From Brevibacterium album DSM 18261 (GTDB lineage: Bacteria; Actinomycetota; Actinomycetes; Actinomycetales; Brevibacteriaceae): 64,000 bases of DNA. Under the pieces are notes generated by a model that was not told the origin of the DNA, did no database searches, and saw only the letters and a program-made list of their open reading frames with translations. Positions 50,391 through 59,009 of this stretch are shown here, piece by piece. The number at the start of each line of letters is the position of its first letter. Within the stretch, counting starts at the first letter, position 1. Made by a program: the position numbers and the translations under genes. Location: positions 62,001 through 126,000 of the forward strand of contig NZ_AUFJ01000013.1 of the NCBI RefSeq assembly GCF_000426445.1, given 5' to 3'.

Positions 50391-53300
50391 GCGCCGGCAG
50401 CTGGGACTTCGGAGCGCCGGTGCCGGCGATGCTCGGCGAAGCGGCCGCCCGGACCCGTGCGCTCCTGTCCGAGGAGCAGGCCGCCGCACTCGTGCTCCCG
50501 GGGCTCTGGGGGCACGAGGGCGTGCGTGCTGCGACCGCGGCCCACAGCGGGGGAGCGGCTCTGACGCTGGAGGGCGGTCGGGGCGGCCCCGAGCCGTACT
50601 CCGATCTCGCGGCGGCCCTGACCGCGGCGGGTCGGCCCGCCGGCACCGTGGTGCGGGCGCTGCGCGAATGGGAGGAGCTGTGCGGGGAGGGCGCTCTAGT
50701 CCTCGTGCGCACGGCGACCTCCCTCGACGAGGCCACGGCCGCGCTCCTCGCCCGGGCGGTGCGCGTGACATCGCTGCGCGTGTTCGTCCTCATGGCCCAT
50801 GAGCGCGACCTCTGCCCTCCGCTGCGCGCCCTCGTGCGTGCGGGCGTCCTCGCGCTGCAGCGGGTTTCACCGCTGGGGCCCCAGGCGTTCGCGGACAGGC
50901 TGCGCACCGGGGCGGGGCTCACCGGCCCCGGCGCGGTGCTCGACCGGGTGCACGATCTCACCGGCGGGCATCTGGAGCTCGCGGACCGGCTGCTCGCCTC
51001 GGCCGCGTCCGTCGGGATGCTGGAGGAGACCGCAGGCGGCTGGCTCTGGTCCTGGGACGAGGGACGGCTCAGGACCGCGCTGCGGCCCGTGTACCCGCAG
51101 CTACTCGCGCACTTCGACGGCGACCACCGATTCACAGTCCGGAGCACGGGCCTCGCCGGGGTGCTGCCCGAGGCGCCGGTGGAGGCCGCTGCCGGCTCCG
51201 GCGCAGTGCTCGATCTGCTCGACCAGGGCATCCTCACCTGGCGGCACGATTCCGCGCCCGGGCACTCCTCGCTGCAGCTGGCGCCGGAGATGCTGCGGTG
51301 GGCTGTGGCCGCGACGACCTCGGCGGCGGAGAACGCGGCGGCCTGGTACGAGTTCGGCGAGGGGCTCGCGACGGCACCCGAGGACCGGGCGGTCCGGACT
51401 GCGCTCTCCGCCTGGAGGCTGAGCGTCGAGGCGGGCAGTGCGATCCCGGACGCCGCCGGCTGCGTGCGGACGGCGCTCTTCCACGGCTGGTACCTGTTCG
51501 CGGAGCGGCTGCTCACGGCGCTGCCGGGCGGGGCGGCGCCTCGCGGGGCGGGTGAGGCGATGGAGGCGGCACTGCCTCGCGGGGCAGGTGAGGCGACAGG
51601 GGCCGAGGCGGCGGGAGCGGCGGGGGCCGAGGCGGCGGAGCAAGCGGCGGCACCGGCCGATCCGGCCGCGCTCGAGGCCCAGGTGCTCCGGGCGGAGCTC
51701 GCATGGGCGCAGGGGGAGGTGGACCGGGCGCTGCGCCTGCTGGCTGCCAGCAGTCACCAGCTGTGGCCGGCCGGGCGGGAGGGCGCCCCGGCGGATCCGG
51801 GGACTCCGGCGGGCCTGAATGCGCGGGAGGGGTCGGGGGCTCCTGACGACTCGGGGGCACGGGAGGCATCGGGCGCCGGCAGCATCGGCACGGCCGCGCA
51901 GGAGTCAGCGCCGGCCCCTGGCGCTGGTCCGCAGGGTCCTCCGGCGGGTCGATTCCTGCTCGGGGGAGATCCCGGAGGGCCCGCCTATGATGCCGCGCTC
52001 CTCGTGGGGCAGATCGGGCTCTTCCACCCGGAGCGCGCCCTGGCCGTGGTGCTGGGCGAGGACCCGGCCGCGGTGCTGGGCGAGGCCCCGGCCTCGGCGG
52101 CTGAGGTCGAGGAGGAGCGGTTCCGGCTCGGACTGGCATGCGGCCGGGCGGCCGGTCTCACGCTGCTCGCGGATGTCATCGGGCTGCTCCACGAGGGCCG
52201 GTGGGAGGACGCCTTCACCGCGGTGCGTCGGAGGAGCCTCGATGTGGGTCTGGAGGAGAGTGCGCTCGCGCGGCTGTGGGTGGGTGCGAGCCTGGGCCTC
52301 GGCGGTGCGCACGACGACGGCCGCCACGTCCTCGCCGAGCTGCTGGAGGAGCTGCTGCGGGAGCAGGCGCAGCCCCATCTGGCCGGAACCGTGCGCGGGG
52401 TGCTGCTGATCGTCGCGATGCACATGGGCTGGGATCCGCACGAGTTCCTCACGAGCGTCCATCGCACGCATCGGCGCAGGCCCTGGCAGCCCGGGCTCGC
52501 CTCCGTCCAGGAGCTGACGGCGGCGGTGCTCGCGATGCAGGACGACAGGATGCTCGGCTGTCTGCACCATGCCCGCGGCGCGCTCGCGGCGACGGCGGAT
52601 GCGGACCCCTTCGGCCTGCGCCCCGTGGCCCTGGCGATGCTCGCGGCTGCCGCGAGCTATCTGCCGCACCGGCCGGAGGCGGCCTGCGGCGAGCGGGCGA
52701 GGGCCGAGCTGCGGGAGCTGGGTCCCGTCCACGGCATCCCCTACCTGCGGTTCTTCGCGCAGGCGCTCGCGCTCGTCGGCAGCGGCCCGCCCACCCTCGA
52801 GGTGTCCGAGGCCATCACGGACGTGGCCTGGGCCGCGCGCGAGGCGGGCTATGCCGCGCAGGAGCAGCAGGCGCTCCTGCTCGCGGTGCCCGGGGGGTCG
52901 CCCCGTGCACTCGCCGCTGTGCTGGCCGAGGACTGGCAGGTGCACAACGAGAGGGCCGGGATGGTGCGTGCGCTCGCGGTCGCGCTGGCTGCGAGCGCAG
53001 ACCCCGGGGCCGGGGACGCCGTGCTCGATGCCGCCGAGGCGTTCTTCGCCACGCATTCGCGCTTCCTCGCGCATGTGGTGCTCGGGGCGCGCTGGCAGGC
53101 GGAGACGGCCGGGGGCGGGGAGCCCTCGGCGCGTCTCCTCCGCCTCGTGCTCCGCGCACGGGCCGAGGCCGCGGAGTACTCCTGGCTGCTGAGCCGGTTC
53201 GCCCAGGAGCTCGACCTGAGCGAGCGGGATCGCATCATCGTGCGGGGGCTGCGCGACGGCGAGCGGACGGGGGCTGTGGCAGGACGCCTGGGCCTGTCCC

Positions 53301-53401
53301 CGCGCACCGTCGAGAGGCTGATCGCGCAGCTGCTCCACCGCTTCCGCTGCGCCGATCGCCTCGAACTCGTGCGCCTGCTCGAGGGATTCGTGGCGGAGTG
53401 A
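50387..53401 (+). CDS. Large LuxR-type transcriptional regulator 2
   Basis: The 1004-residue protein starts at a GTG overlapping the previous stop (GTGA). It ends in a LuxR HTH (LSERDRIIVRGLRDGERTGA, then LSPRTVERLIAQLLHRFRCA, about residues 945-995). The N-terminus has no intact P-loop (LVLPGLWGHEGVRAATAAHS occupies the place). The central part is helical, with low-complexity Ala/Gly inserts near residues 380-420 and 455-525. With regulator 1 it forms a coupled two-gene unit; they may act as a heteromer. The genes controlled are unknown, though the exopolysaccharide operon is nearby. Confidence 0.82.
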   Translation: MSAGSWDFGAPVPAMLGEAAARTRALLSEEQAAALVLPGLWGHEGVRAATAAHSGGAALTLEGGRGGPEPYSDLAAALTAAGRPAGTVVRALREWEELCGEGALVLVRTATSLDEATAALLARAVRVTSLRVFVLMAHERDLCPPLRALVRAGVLALQRVSPLGPQAFADRLRTGAGLTGPGAVLDRVHDLTGGHLELADRLLASAASVGMLEETAGGWLWSWDEGRLRTALRPVYPQLLAHFDGDHRFTVRSTGLAGVLPEAPVEAAAGSGAVLDLLDQGILTWRHDSAPGHSSLQLAPEMLRWAVAATTSAAENAAAWYEFGEGLATAPEDRAVRTALSAWRLSVEAGSAIPDAAGCVRTALFHGWYLFAERLLTALPGGAAPRGAGEAMEAALPRGAGEATGAEAAGAAGAEAAEQAAAPADPAALEAQVLRAELAWAQGEVDRALRLLAASSHQLWPAGREGAPADPGTPAGLNAREGSGAPDDSGAREASGAGSIGTAAQESAPAPGAGPQGPPAGRFLLGGDPGGPAYDAALLVGQIGLFHPERALAVVLGEDPAAVLGEAPASAAEVEEERFRLGLACGRAAGLTLLADVIGLLHEGRWEDAFTAVRRRSLDVGLEESALARLWVGASLGLGGAHDDGRHVLAELLEELLREQAQPHLAGTVRGVLLIVAMHMGWDPHEFLTSVHRTHRRRPWQPGLASVQELTAAVLAMQDDRMLGCLHHARGALAATADADPFGLRPVALAMLAAAASYLPHRPEAACGERARAELRELGPVHGIPYLRFFAQALALVGSGPPTLEVSEAITDVAWAAREAGYAAQEQQALLLAVPGGSPRALAAVLAEDWQVHNERAGMVRALAVALAASADPGAGDAVLDAAEAFFATHSRFLAHVVLGARWQAETAGGGEPSARLLRLVLRARAEAAEYSWLLSRFAQELDLSERDRIIVRGLRDGERTGAVAGRLGLSPRTVERLIAQLLHRFRCADRLELVRLLEGFVAE

Positions 53402-53453
53402 CGGTTCCGCCGTACGACGCGCGGGACGTGCGGCTCCCGCAGGCGAGCGCGGC

Positions 53454-54596
53454 TCAGATGCGCTCGCCGCGTGCGGTCCTCACGACCCTCCCGGCGATCA
53501 TGATGACCAGCAGCGCGATGCCCACATATCCGTTGATGCTGTAGACGAGCTTGACCATGTCTGCGAAGGGCAGGACGAGCCCCACGAGGGTGCCCGCAGC
53601 GGCGAGGGCCACCGTGAGGAGCTTGAAGGGGCGGGTGCGGTCCGGGAAGAAGCGCGAGGAGACCGTCCACAGCAGCGGCACCGCCGTCGTGTAGATCCCG
53701 GCGAGGATCATGACGGAGATGAGCCCTGCGACGAAGGGCCCCAGGCCGCCGGCGAGGACGAGCATGGGGATCTGCGCGTCGTGGACCTGCGCGATGCTCG
53801 CGAGCAGGCCCAGGCCCACCACCATGCAGGCGAGGGAGAACAGGCCGCCGCCCGCTGCGCCGCCGGCGATCACCTCGCGCCGGCTCTTCGCGGACTTCCC
53901 CAGCGCGGCGAGGAAGGCCGCGAGCCACAGCATGCAGAAGCCCACATAGGACAGCGCGTTGAGCGCCCAGTGGGGAGTCGCGTGCGTGACGTCCAGTTCG
54001 GCGACCAGGGCATTGCCCTCGACGATCCCGCCGGGGTTCTGGGCGATGCCGTAGACGCCCAGGCCCACCGCGATGACGACGATGACGGGGCCGATCTTCC
54101 CGATGATGTCCACGAGGCGGCCCAGGCCGAACCAGACGGTCAGGCCCACGACCACCGCGAGGCCGATCCCGCCGGCGTACTTGGACAGGCCGTAGTGCTC
54201 CTCGAACACGGCGCCGGCACCGGACACCATGACGGTGAAGCTGAGGAAGACGAAGAGGATGGAGAACCAGTCGAAGAAGCCGCCCACGTACTTCCCGCAG
54301 AAGTGGCGGTAGACCATCGTGGGACGTTCGAACTGCTGGGTCTGGCCCGCGCGGAAGAACTCGACGCAGACGTAGGCCATGAGCGCGAGCACCAGCAGGC
54401 CCGTGCCGAAGATCCCCCAGAAGCCGTAGGAGGCGAAGTACTGCAGGATCTCCTGCCCCGTCGCGAAGCCGGACCCGATCAGCAGGGCCAGGATCGCCCC
54501 GGCGTAGGTGAGGACGCGGAGCGGACTGGCCTTCTCCCGCGTGTTCAGCCCTGTTGTGCCGGTCCGGGCCGTGCAGGTCTGCGATGTTTCAGCCAT
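53454..54596 (-). CDS. YkvI-family membrane protein
   Basis: The 380-residue protein has about ten hydrophobic segments and the YkvI-like pattern: GAILALLIGSGFATGQEILQ at about residue 35, SFTVMVSGAGAVFEEHYGLS near 120, and MLWLAAFLAALGKSAKSRRE near 225. YkvI proteins belong to the APC/LeuT-like fold group; their substrate is unknown, probably an amino acid or related compound. The ATG at 54596 is chosen as AAGGACG precedes it; the frame is open to 54665. It is convergent with the LuxR pair and divergent from the exopolysaccharide operon. Confidence 0.78.
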   Translation of the reverse strand: MAETSQTCTARTGTTGLNTREKASPLRVLTYAGAILALLIGSGFATGQEILQYFASYGFWGIFGTGLLVLALMAYVCVEFFRAGQTQQFERPTMVYRHFCGKYVGGFFDWFSILFVFLSFTVMVSGAGAVFEEHYGLSKYAGGIGLAVVVGLTVWFGLGRLVDIIGKIGPVIVVIAVGLGVYGIAQNPGGIVEGNALVAELDVTHATPHWALNALSYVGFCMLWLAAFLAALGKSAKSRREVIAGGAAGGGLFSLACMVVGLGLLASIAQVHDAQIPMLVLAGGLGPFVAGLISVMILAGIYTTAVPLLWTVSSRFFPDRTRPFKLLTVALAAAGTLVGLVLPFADMVKLVYSINGYVGIALLVIMIAGRVVRTARGERI

Positions 54597-54701
54597 GAAC
54601 GTCCTTGCCCGGGCGGTGAGCTCTCTGTCGAGGTGTCTGTGCCGGCTCCGGCTGGAGAGCTCCACTGCTCGTCGTGTTGATATCTCACTGATGTATCAGA
54701 C

Positions 54702-54728
54702 GTCACATACGCTAGCTCCGAATGTGAC
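54702..54728 (-). promoter_or_regulatory. Dyad upstream of the YkvI gene
   Basis: GTCACAT (54702-54708) and ATGTGAC (54722-54728) form a perfect 7-bp inverted repeat with a 13-bp spacer. Nearby, TGATA and TATCA (within 54678-54699 on the + strand) form a second weak dyad. The site lies about 106 bp upstream of the YkvI ATG and could be an operator. Confidence 0.45.
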
Positions 54729-55046
54729 CCGCGCCAAATCCGCCTGTGTTGGAGGGGCTTCCGCACCGTGCGGGATCGCGTAGGAATGCGTAGTCGCGCT
54801 CAGGCATGCAGGTGATCTCACGTAGAGGGCGCGCCCAGATTGCGCAGGAAATCGTGCGCCCCGCGCAGCGATGACGTACGGAGACCGATGCTCCGACCGC
54901 TGCCGCGTCTATAGCGTTCATCGCACATTTCCCCAACCGAAAGTTGCAGCCCCCCCCCCCAGGGGCCGAGCGGGCAAGCGCTTCAGCGCCCGCGCCTTCC
55001 GGTCGCACAGCGCTGACGCGAGCACGAGAAGCAGGAGCCGCACGCC
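54729..55046. other. Intergenic region upstream of the exopolysaccharide operon
   Basis: About 320 bp without a supported gene lie between divergent YkvI and polysaccharide genes. It holds the run of eleven C at 54950-54960 and AGCAGGAGCC before the ATG at 55047. An in-frame stop at 55014-55016 shows that the run is outside the kinase reading frame. Confidence 0.55.
54950..54960 (+). repeat. Run of eleven C upstream of the exopolysaccharide operon
   Basis: Eleven consecutive C residues end 86 bp before the start of the co-polymerase/kinase gene, in its leader or promoter. Runs of this length are prone to slippage and can vary promoter spacing or leader structure. Confidence 0.9.
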
Positions 55047-56606
55047 ATGCCCCATTCCCCTCCGGACGATCTGCGGCCGCAGGCCGGTCCGCGGCAGGCC
55101 TCCGCATGGCGGGCGAGACGTCCGGAGGGGAGGCACAGCCGGGACGAGACCGGGGTGCTCGGCCTCAGCGACTACCTGCGCATGGTCCGCCGCCACCTCG
55201 CGATGGTCATCGTCATCGTGGTGGCCGGCCTCTCTGCCGCCGTCGCCGCCGTCCTGGTTCTGCCGCCCCGCTACGAGGCGACCACCGAGCTCTACGTCTC
55301 CGCTCTGGGGGACTACCGGAACACCGACGACCTCGTCCGCGGCTCCGAGTTCGCCCGCAAGAACGTGGAGAGCTACGTCCGCGTCGCGACCTCCGACAGC
55401 GTGCTCGATCCCGTGGTCGAGGAGCTGGGGCTGCGGGAGAGCGGCCGCGAGCTCGCCGAGGACGTCGAGGCGGACGCGGACGACGACACCTCACTCGTCT
55501 CGATCACCGTCACGCGGCCGGACCCGGGGGAGGCAGCCGGGATCGCGACCGCCGTGGGCGAGAGCCTCACCCGGGTTGTCGAGTCCGAGCTCGAAGGCGC
55601 CCGCGCGGGCGAGGCGGCCGGCCTCGTGAAGCTCACGACGGTGCAGGCGGCGGTGCCGCCCGCCGAGCCTTCCGGCCCCGGCACCCTCGTCCTCCTCGCC
55701 GCAGGTCCGCTGGCCGGCCTCGTCGCAGGGGTGGGTGCGGCGGTGCTCCGCGCGAGTCTCGACACCCGGATCCACCACCCCGACGACATCGCCGCGGTCA
55801 CCTCCGTTCCGCTCGTGGGCGAGATCGCCTATGACAGGGAGGCGAAGCGCGCCCCGCTCACGGTGCAGTCGCGGGAGCCGAGCGCCCGGGCGGAGTCCTT
55901 CCGCGCCCTGCGCACCAACCTCCGCTTCCTCACCGCCGACCGGTCCGGCGGCGGCAGCGTCCTCGCGTTCTCCTCCGGCAGCCCGGGCGAGGGGAAGTCC
56001 ACGACCGCGTGCAACCTCGGCATCGCACTCGCCGAGGCCGGCTCGCGTGTGGTGCTCGTCGACGGCGATCTGCGCCGCCCCAGTGTGGCCGAATACATGG
56101 GCATCGAGGGCGGAGCCGGACTCACGGACGTGCTCATAGGCCGATGCGAGCCCGAGGACGTCCTCCAGGGCTGGGGCGGCCGCGAGTTCAGCGTCCTGCC
56201 CAGCGGGCGGGTGCCGCCCAACCCCAGCGAACTGCTCGAATCCCCGGCCATGGCCGGCCTCTTGGCGGAGCTGCGGCGCCGCTTCGACTATGTGCTCATC
56301 GACTGCCCGCCCGTCCTGCTCGCGACGGACGCCACCGTGATGGGCAGGAACGCCGACGGCGTGCTGTTCGTCGCAGCGGCCGGATCGACCCGCGGACGGG
56401 CGCTCAGCGACGGACTGCGCGCCTTCGAGACCGCCGGGGCGCGGGTCAGGGGCGTCGTCATGTCGATGTCCCAGCGCAGCGCCTCGCGCGTGTACGGCTA
56501 CCGGGACTATTCGCCCCGACCGGACCCGCGCACCGCGCCCGCGCACCTGACAGAACCGAAGCCACCGACGAGATGGATCGAACATGAGAACGCCGAACAG
56601 CAGTAG
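55047..56606 (+). CDS. Polysaccharide co-polymerase with BY-kinase domain (Wzc/CapAB-like)
   Basis: The 519-residue protein has an N-terminal Wzz domain with two membrane segments (MVIVIVVAGLSAAVAAVLVL, about residues 52-71; TLVLLAAGPLAGLVAGVGAA, about 212-231) and a C-terminal bacterial tyrosine kinase domain: Walker A SGSPGEGKSTTACN (about 310-323), Walker A' VVLVDGDLRRPS (about 338-349), Walker B FDYVLIDCPPV (about 413-423). The C-terminal Tyr cluster VYGYRDY (about 482-488) is the likely autophosphorylation site. It controls chain length and export of an exopolysaccharide. AGCAGGAG precedes the ATG. Confidence 0.88.
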   Translation: MPHSPPDDLRPQAGPRQASAWRARRPEGRHSRDETGVLGLSDYLRMVRRHLAMVIVIVVAGLSAAVAAVLVLPPRYEATTELYVSALGDYRNTDDLVRGSEFARKNVESYVRVATSDSVLDPVVEELGLRESGRELAEDVEADADDDTSLVSITVTRPDPGEAAGIATAVGESLTRVVESELEGARAGEAAGLVKLTTVQAAVPPAEPSGPGTLVLLAAGPLAGLVAGVGAAVLRASLDTRIHHPDDIAAVTSVPLVGEIAYDREAKRAPLTVQSREPSARAESFRALRTNLRFLTADRSGGGSVLAFSSGSPGEGKSTTACNLGIALAEAGSRVVLVDGDLRRPSVAEYMGIEGGAGLTDVLIGRCEPEDVLQGWGGREFSVLPSGRVPPNPSELLESPAMAGLLAELRRRFDYVLIDCPPVLLATDATVMGRNADGVLFVAAAGSTRGRALSDGLRAFETAGARVRGVVMSMSQRSASRVYGYRDYSPRPDPRTAPAHLTEPKPPTRWIEHENAEQQ

Positions 56607-57246
56607 CCGCCGCACGGACGACTTCGTGCTCCTCCTGCTCTGCACGGGGAACATCTGCCGCTCGCCGCTGGCCGCCCTCCTGCTGCGGCGCGGTCTCGGC
56701 GATCTGCCCGTCCGCGTCCGCAGCGCGGGGACCGCCGCACACGACGGCAGCCCCATGACCGAGCCGGCCCAGCGGACTGCCGAGGCCCTCGGCCTGCGGA
56801 CGGCCCGCGAGCACCGGGCCCGGCAGCTGACGCTCACCGACCTGCTCGAGGCGGACCTCGTCCTCGGCCTGGCACGGGAGCATCGCCGGGAGGCGGCCGA
56901 ACTGCTGCCGAGCGCGAGTCGGAGGATCTTCACCCTCCGCGAGTTCGCCCGGCTCTCCGCCGCTCAGGAGGCTCCGGCCGCAGTGACGGGGCCCGAGGTG
57001 GCGGACCCGCGGCTCCATGCCGTCGCCGGCCTGCGCCTCGGGGTCGAGTCCGTCGCGCGGACCCGCGGTACCCTGCCGCCGCCGGCGGACCCCGCCGAGG
57101 CCGATGTCCTCGATCCCTACCGCGGCGGCGCCTCCGCCTACGAGCGCTCCGCCCGGCAGATCGTGCCCGCGGTCGAGGCCGTGGCCGAACTGCTGCGGCG
57201 GTCCGCCGCCGGCCGCACGGAACAGCTCTGGGCGGGACTCTCGTGA
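56584..57246 (+). CDS. Low-molecular-weight protein-tyrosine phosphatase (Wzb-like)
   Basis: The 220-residue protein has the LMW-PTP P-loop LLCTGNICRSP (about residues 19-29, catalytic Cys and Arg) and the general-acid motif VLDPYRG (about 177-183). It is longer than the usual 150 residues through an insert between about 115 and 170. It is expected to dephosphorylate the Tyr cluster of the co-polymerase kinase encoded just upstream. It overlaps that gene by 23 bp and is followed by the sugar transferase with a 4-bp overlap. Confidence 0.88.
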   Translation: MRTPNSSSRRTDDFVLLLLCTGNICRSPLAALLLRRGLGDLPVRVRSAGTAAHDGSPMTEPAQRTAEALGLRTAREHRARQLTLTDLLEADLVLGLAREHRREAAELLPSASRRIFTLREFARLSAAQEAPAAVTGPEVADPRLHAVAGLRLGVESVARTRGTLPPPADPAEADVLDPYRGGASAYERSARQIVPAVEAVAELLRRSAAGRTEQLWAGLS

Positions 57247-57995
57247 TGCTCCGGCAGATAACGCGGCCCGGAGGGGAGGGCACTGCCCGCATGCGCGAAG
57301 CCGCTGACGCTGAGGACGTCCGGGACACCGCGCTGGCGCTGCGGGACACCTCTGAGCACGCGCTCGCCGGGACGGCCCCTCCGCGACCGGAGGGGCCGGC
57401 ACGCGCCCTCAAGCGCATGCTCGACGTGAGTGGAGCGCTCGCGGGCCTCCTCGCGCTCGCACCTCTCCTGCTGCTCCTGGGTCTGCTCGTGCGGCTGGAC
57501 AGCCCGGGTCCGGTCCTGTTCACGCAGCAGCGGGTGGGCGCACACGGGCGTCTCTTCCGCATGGTCAAGTTCCGCACCATGGTCCCTGACGCGGAGGCGC
57601 GCCTGCCGGAGCTGCTGGAGTCCTCCGACGGCAACGGCCTGCTCTTCAAGATGCGCAGCGACCCCCGCGTCACCCGGATCGGGACCTGGCTGCGGAGGTT
57701 CTCCCTCGACGAGCTGCCGCAGCTGCTCAACGTCCTCGCCGGCGACATGTCGCTGGTGGGTCCCAGGCCGCCGCTGCCGCACGAGGCGGAGCGCTTCACT
57801 CCCGTCATGCGCCGCCGCCAGCGGGTGCGGCCGGGCATGACCGGCCTCTGGCAGGTGAGCGGGCGCAGCGACCTCGGCCAGGAGGAGAGCATCCGGCTGG
57901 ATCTGAGCTATGTCGACCACTGGTCCCTGGGGCTCGACCTCGTCATCCTCGCGCGGACGTTCCGCGCTGTCGTCCGAGCAGAAGGGGCGTACTGA
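57243..57995 (+). CDS. Undecaprenyl-phosphate sugar transferase (monotopic phosphoglycosyl transferase)
   Basis: The 250-residue protein has one N-terminal membrane segment (ALAGLLALAPLLLLLGLLVR, about residues 64-83) and the bacterial sugar-transferase core: GPVLFTQQRVGAHGRLFRMV, KFRTMVPDAE (Asp-Glu catalytic dyad region), GTWLRRFSLDELPQLLNVL, GDMSLVGPRP and RPGMTGLWQVSGRSD. It transfers the first sugar phosphate onto undecaprenyl phosphate. It is of the small PglC/ExoY-like type without the multi-span N-terminus. It starts at GTG 57243 or ATG 57246 over the previous stop. Confidence 0.9.
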   Translation: MMLRQITRPGGEGTARMREAADAEDVRDTALALRDTSEHALAGTAPPRPEGPARALKRMLDVSGALAGLLALAPLLLLLGLLVRLDSPGPVLFTQQRVGAHGRLFRMVKFRTMVPDAEARLPELLESSDGNGLLFKMRSDPRVTRIGTWLRRFSLDELPQLLNVLAGDMSLVGPRPPLPHEAERFTPVMRRRQRVRPGMTGLWQVSGRSDLGQEESIRLDLSYVDHWSLGLDLVILARTFRAVVRAEGAY

Positions 57996-59009
57996 TGAAG
58001 CGCATCCTCCACATCACCGAGTGCTTCGCCGGCGGTGTCAAGCGCGCCATCGAGGCGCGGGTCGGCGCCACCCCCCCACTACGAGCACCATCTCCTGCAT
58101 TCGGGCGATGAGGCAGTGGATCCGGGGACGCCCTGGACCTCGGTCACCGCCCTGCCCGCCGGCCACCTGCCTGCCGTGGCGGCGATCCGGCGGACGGTGC
58201 GGCGGCTGCGCCCCGATGTCGTCCACGCCCATTCGAGCTGGGCGGGCTTCCACAGCCGACTGCTGGAGCTGCGCTGCCCCGTGGTCTACGAACCGCACTG
58301 CTTCAAGTTCGACGATCCCGGTGCCTCCCCGCTGGCCCGCTGGGCCTACCGCACCGCCGAGCGCGTGCTCGCCCGCCATACGGCGGCCTTCGGCACGCTG
58401 TCCCAGCACGAGGCAGCACTGATGCGCGGTCTCGTGCCGTCCGCGCAGACAGTGCGACTGGAGAACGTGCCCAGCATCGCCGCGGCGGCGGAGCATCCGT
58501 CCTTCGGCCGGCAGCGGGACACGATTGTGATGATCGGCCGGCTGGTGCCGCAGAAGGATCCTGAGTTCTTCCTCCGGACCGTCGCCGCGATCCGCGAACG
58601 GGACCCCGGCCTGCGCCCGGTGTGGGTGGGCGACGGCGCACCGCACTACCGGGAGATGCTCGAGGCCTCCGGTGTGGAGGTCACAGGCTGGCTGGGGCCC
58701 GAGGAGGTGCGCGCCCGCCTCGTCGACGCCGTCTACGTCCACACGGCCGCCTATGAGGGACTGCCGCTGAGCATTCTCGACGCCGCGGCGGCGAACGCGC
58801 CGATCGCGGCTCGCGCCATCCTGTCCGTCCGGGATCTGCCCATCGTGCTGGAGTCGACCCCGGAGACGCTCGCCGAGGCCGCCTGCCTCCTCAGCCGCCC
58901 GGGCCACCGGCAGAATGCGGCGCTGCGCGGCAATGCGAGCATCCGGCGCGCGCACAGCCTCGAGCGGCTGGGCGCCTCGCTGTCGCAGCTCTACGAGGCG
59001 GCGGCGTGA
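57995..59009 (+). pseudogene. GT4-family glycosyltransferase, frameshifted at a C7 run
   Basis: Translation from ATG 57995 gives MKRILHITECFAGGVKRAIE, then passes a run of seven C (58071-58077), shifts frame and stops about 15 codons later. With six C the frame continues as TPHYEHHLLHSGDE into the long frame ending at 59009, with GT4 features: VVHAHSSWAGFHSRLLELRC (about residue 75), MIGRLVPQKDPEFFLRTVAA (about 175), and YVHTAAYEGLPLSILDAAAA (about 240). So the gene is intact apart from one extra C. It could be a real off state, a mutation, or a sequencing error. Confidence 0.85.

Noticed and set aside
47619..50771. Minus-strand open frame of about 1,050 codons opposite the LuxR gene
   Set aside because: Low-complexity shadow of a real LuxR-HTH gene; no domain or ribosome-binding site.
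54944..55834. Open frame crossing the C11 run
   Set aside because: It is a TTG-initiated Arg/Pro-rich frame overlapping the co-polymerase gene; no support as coding, so the run is treated as non-coding.
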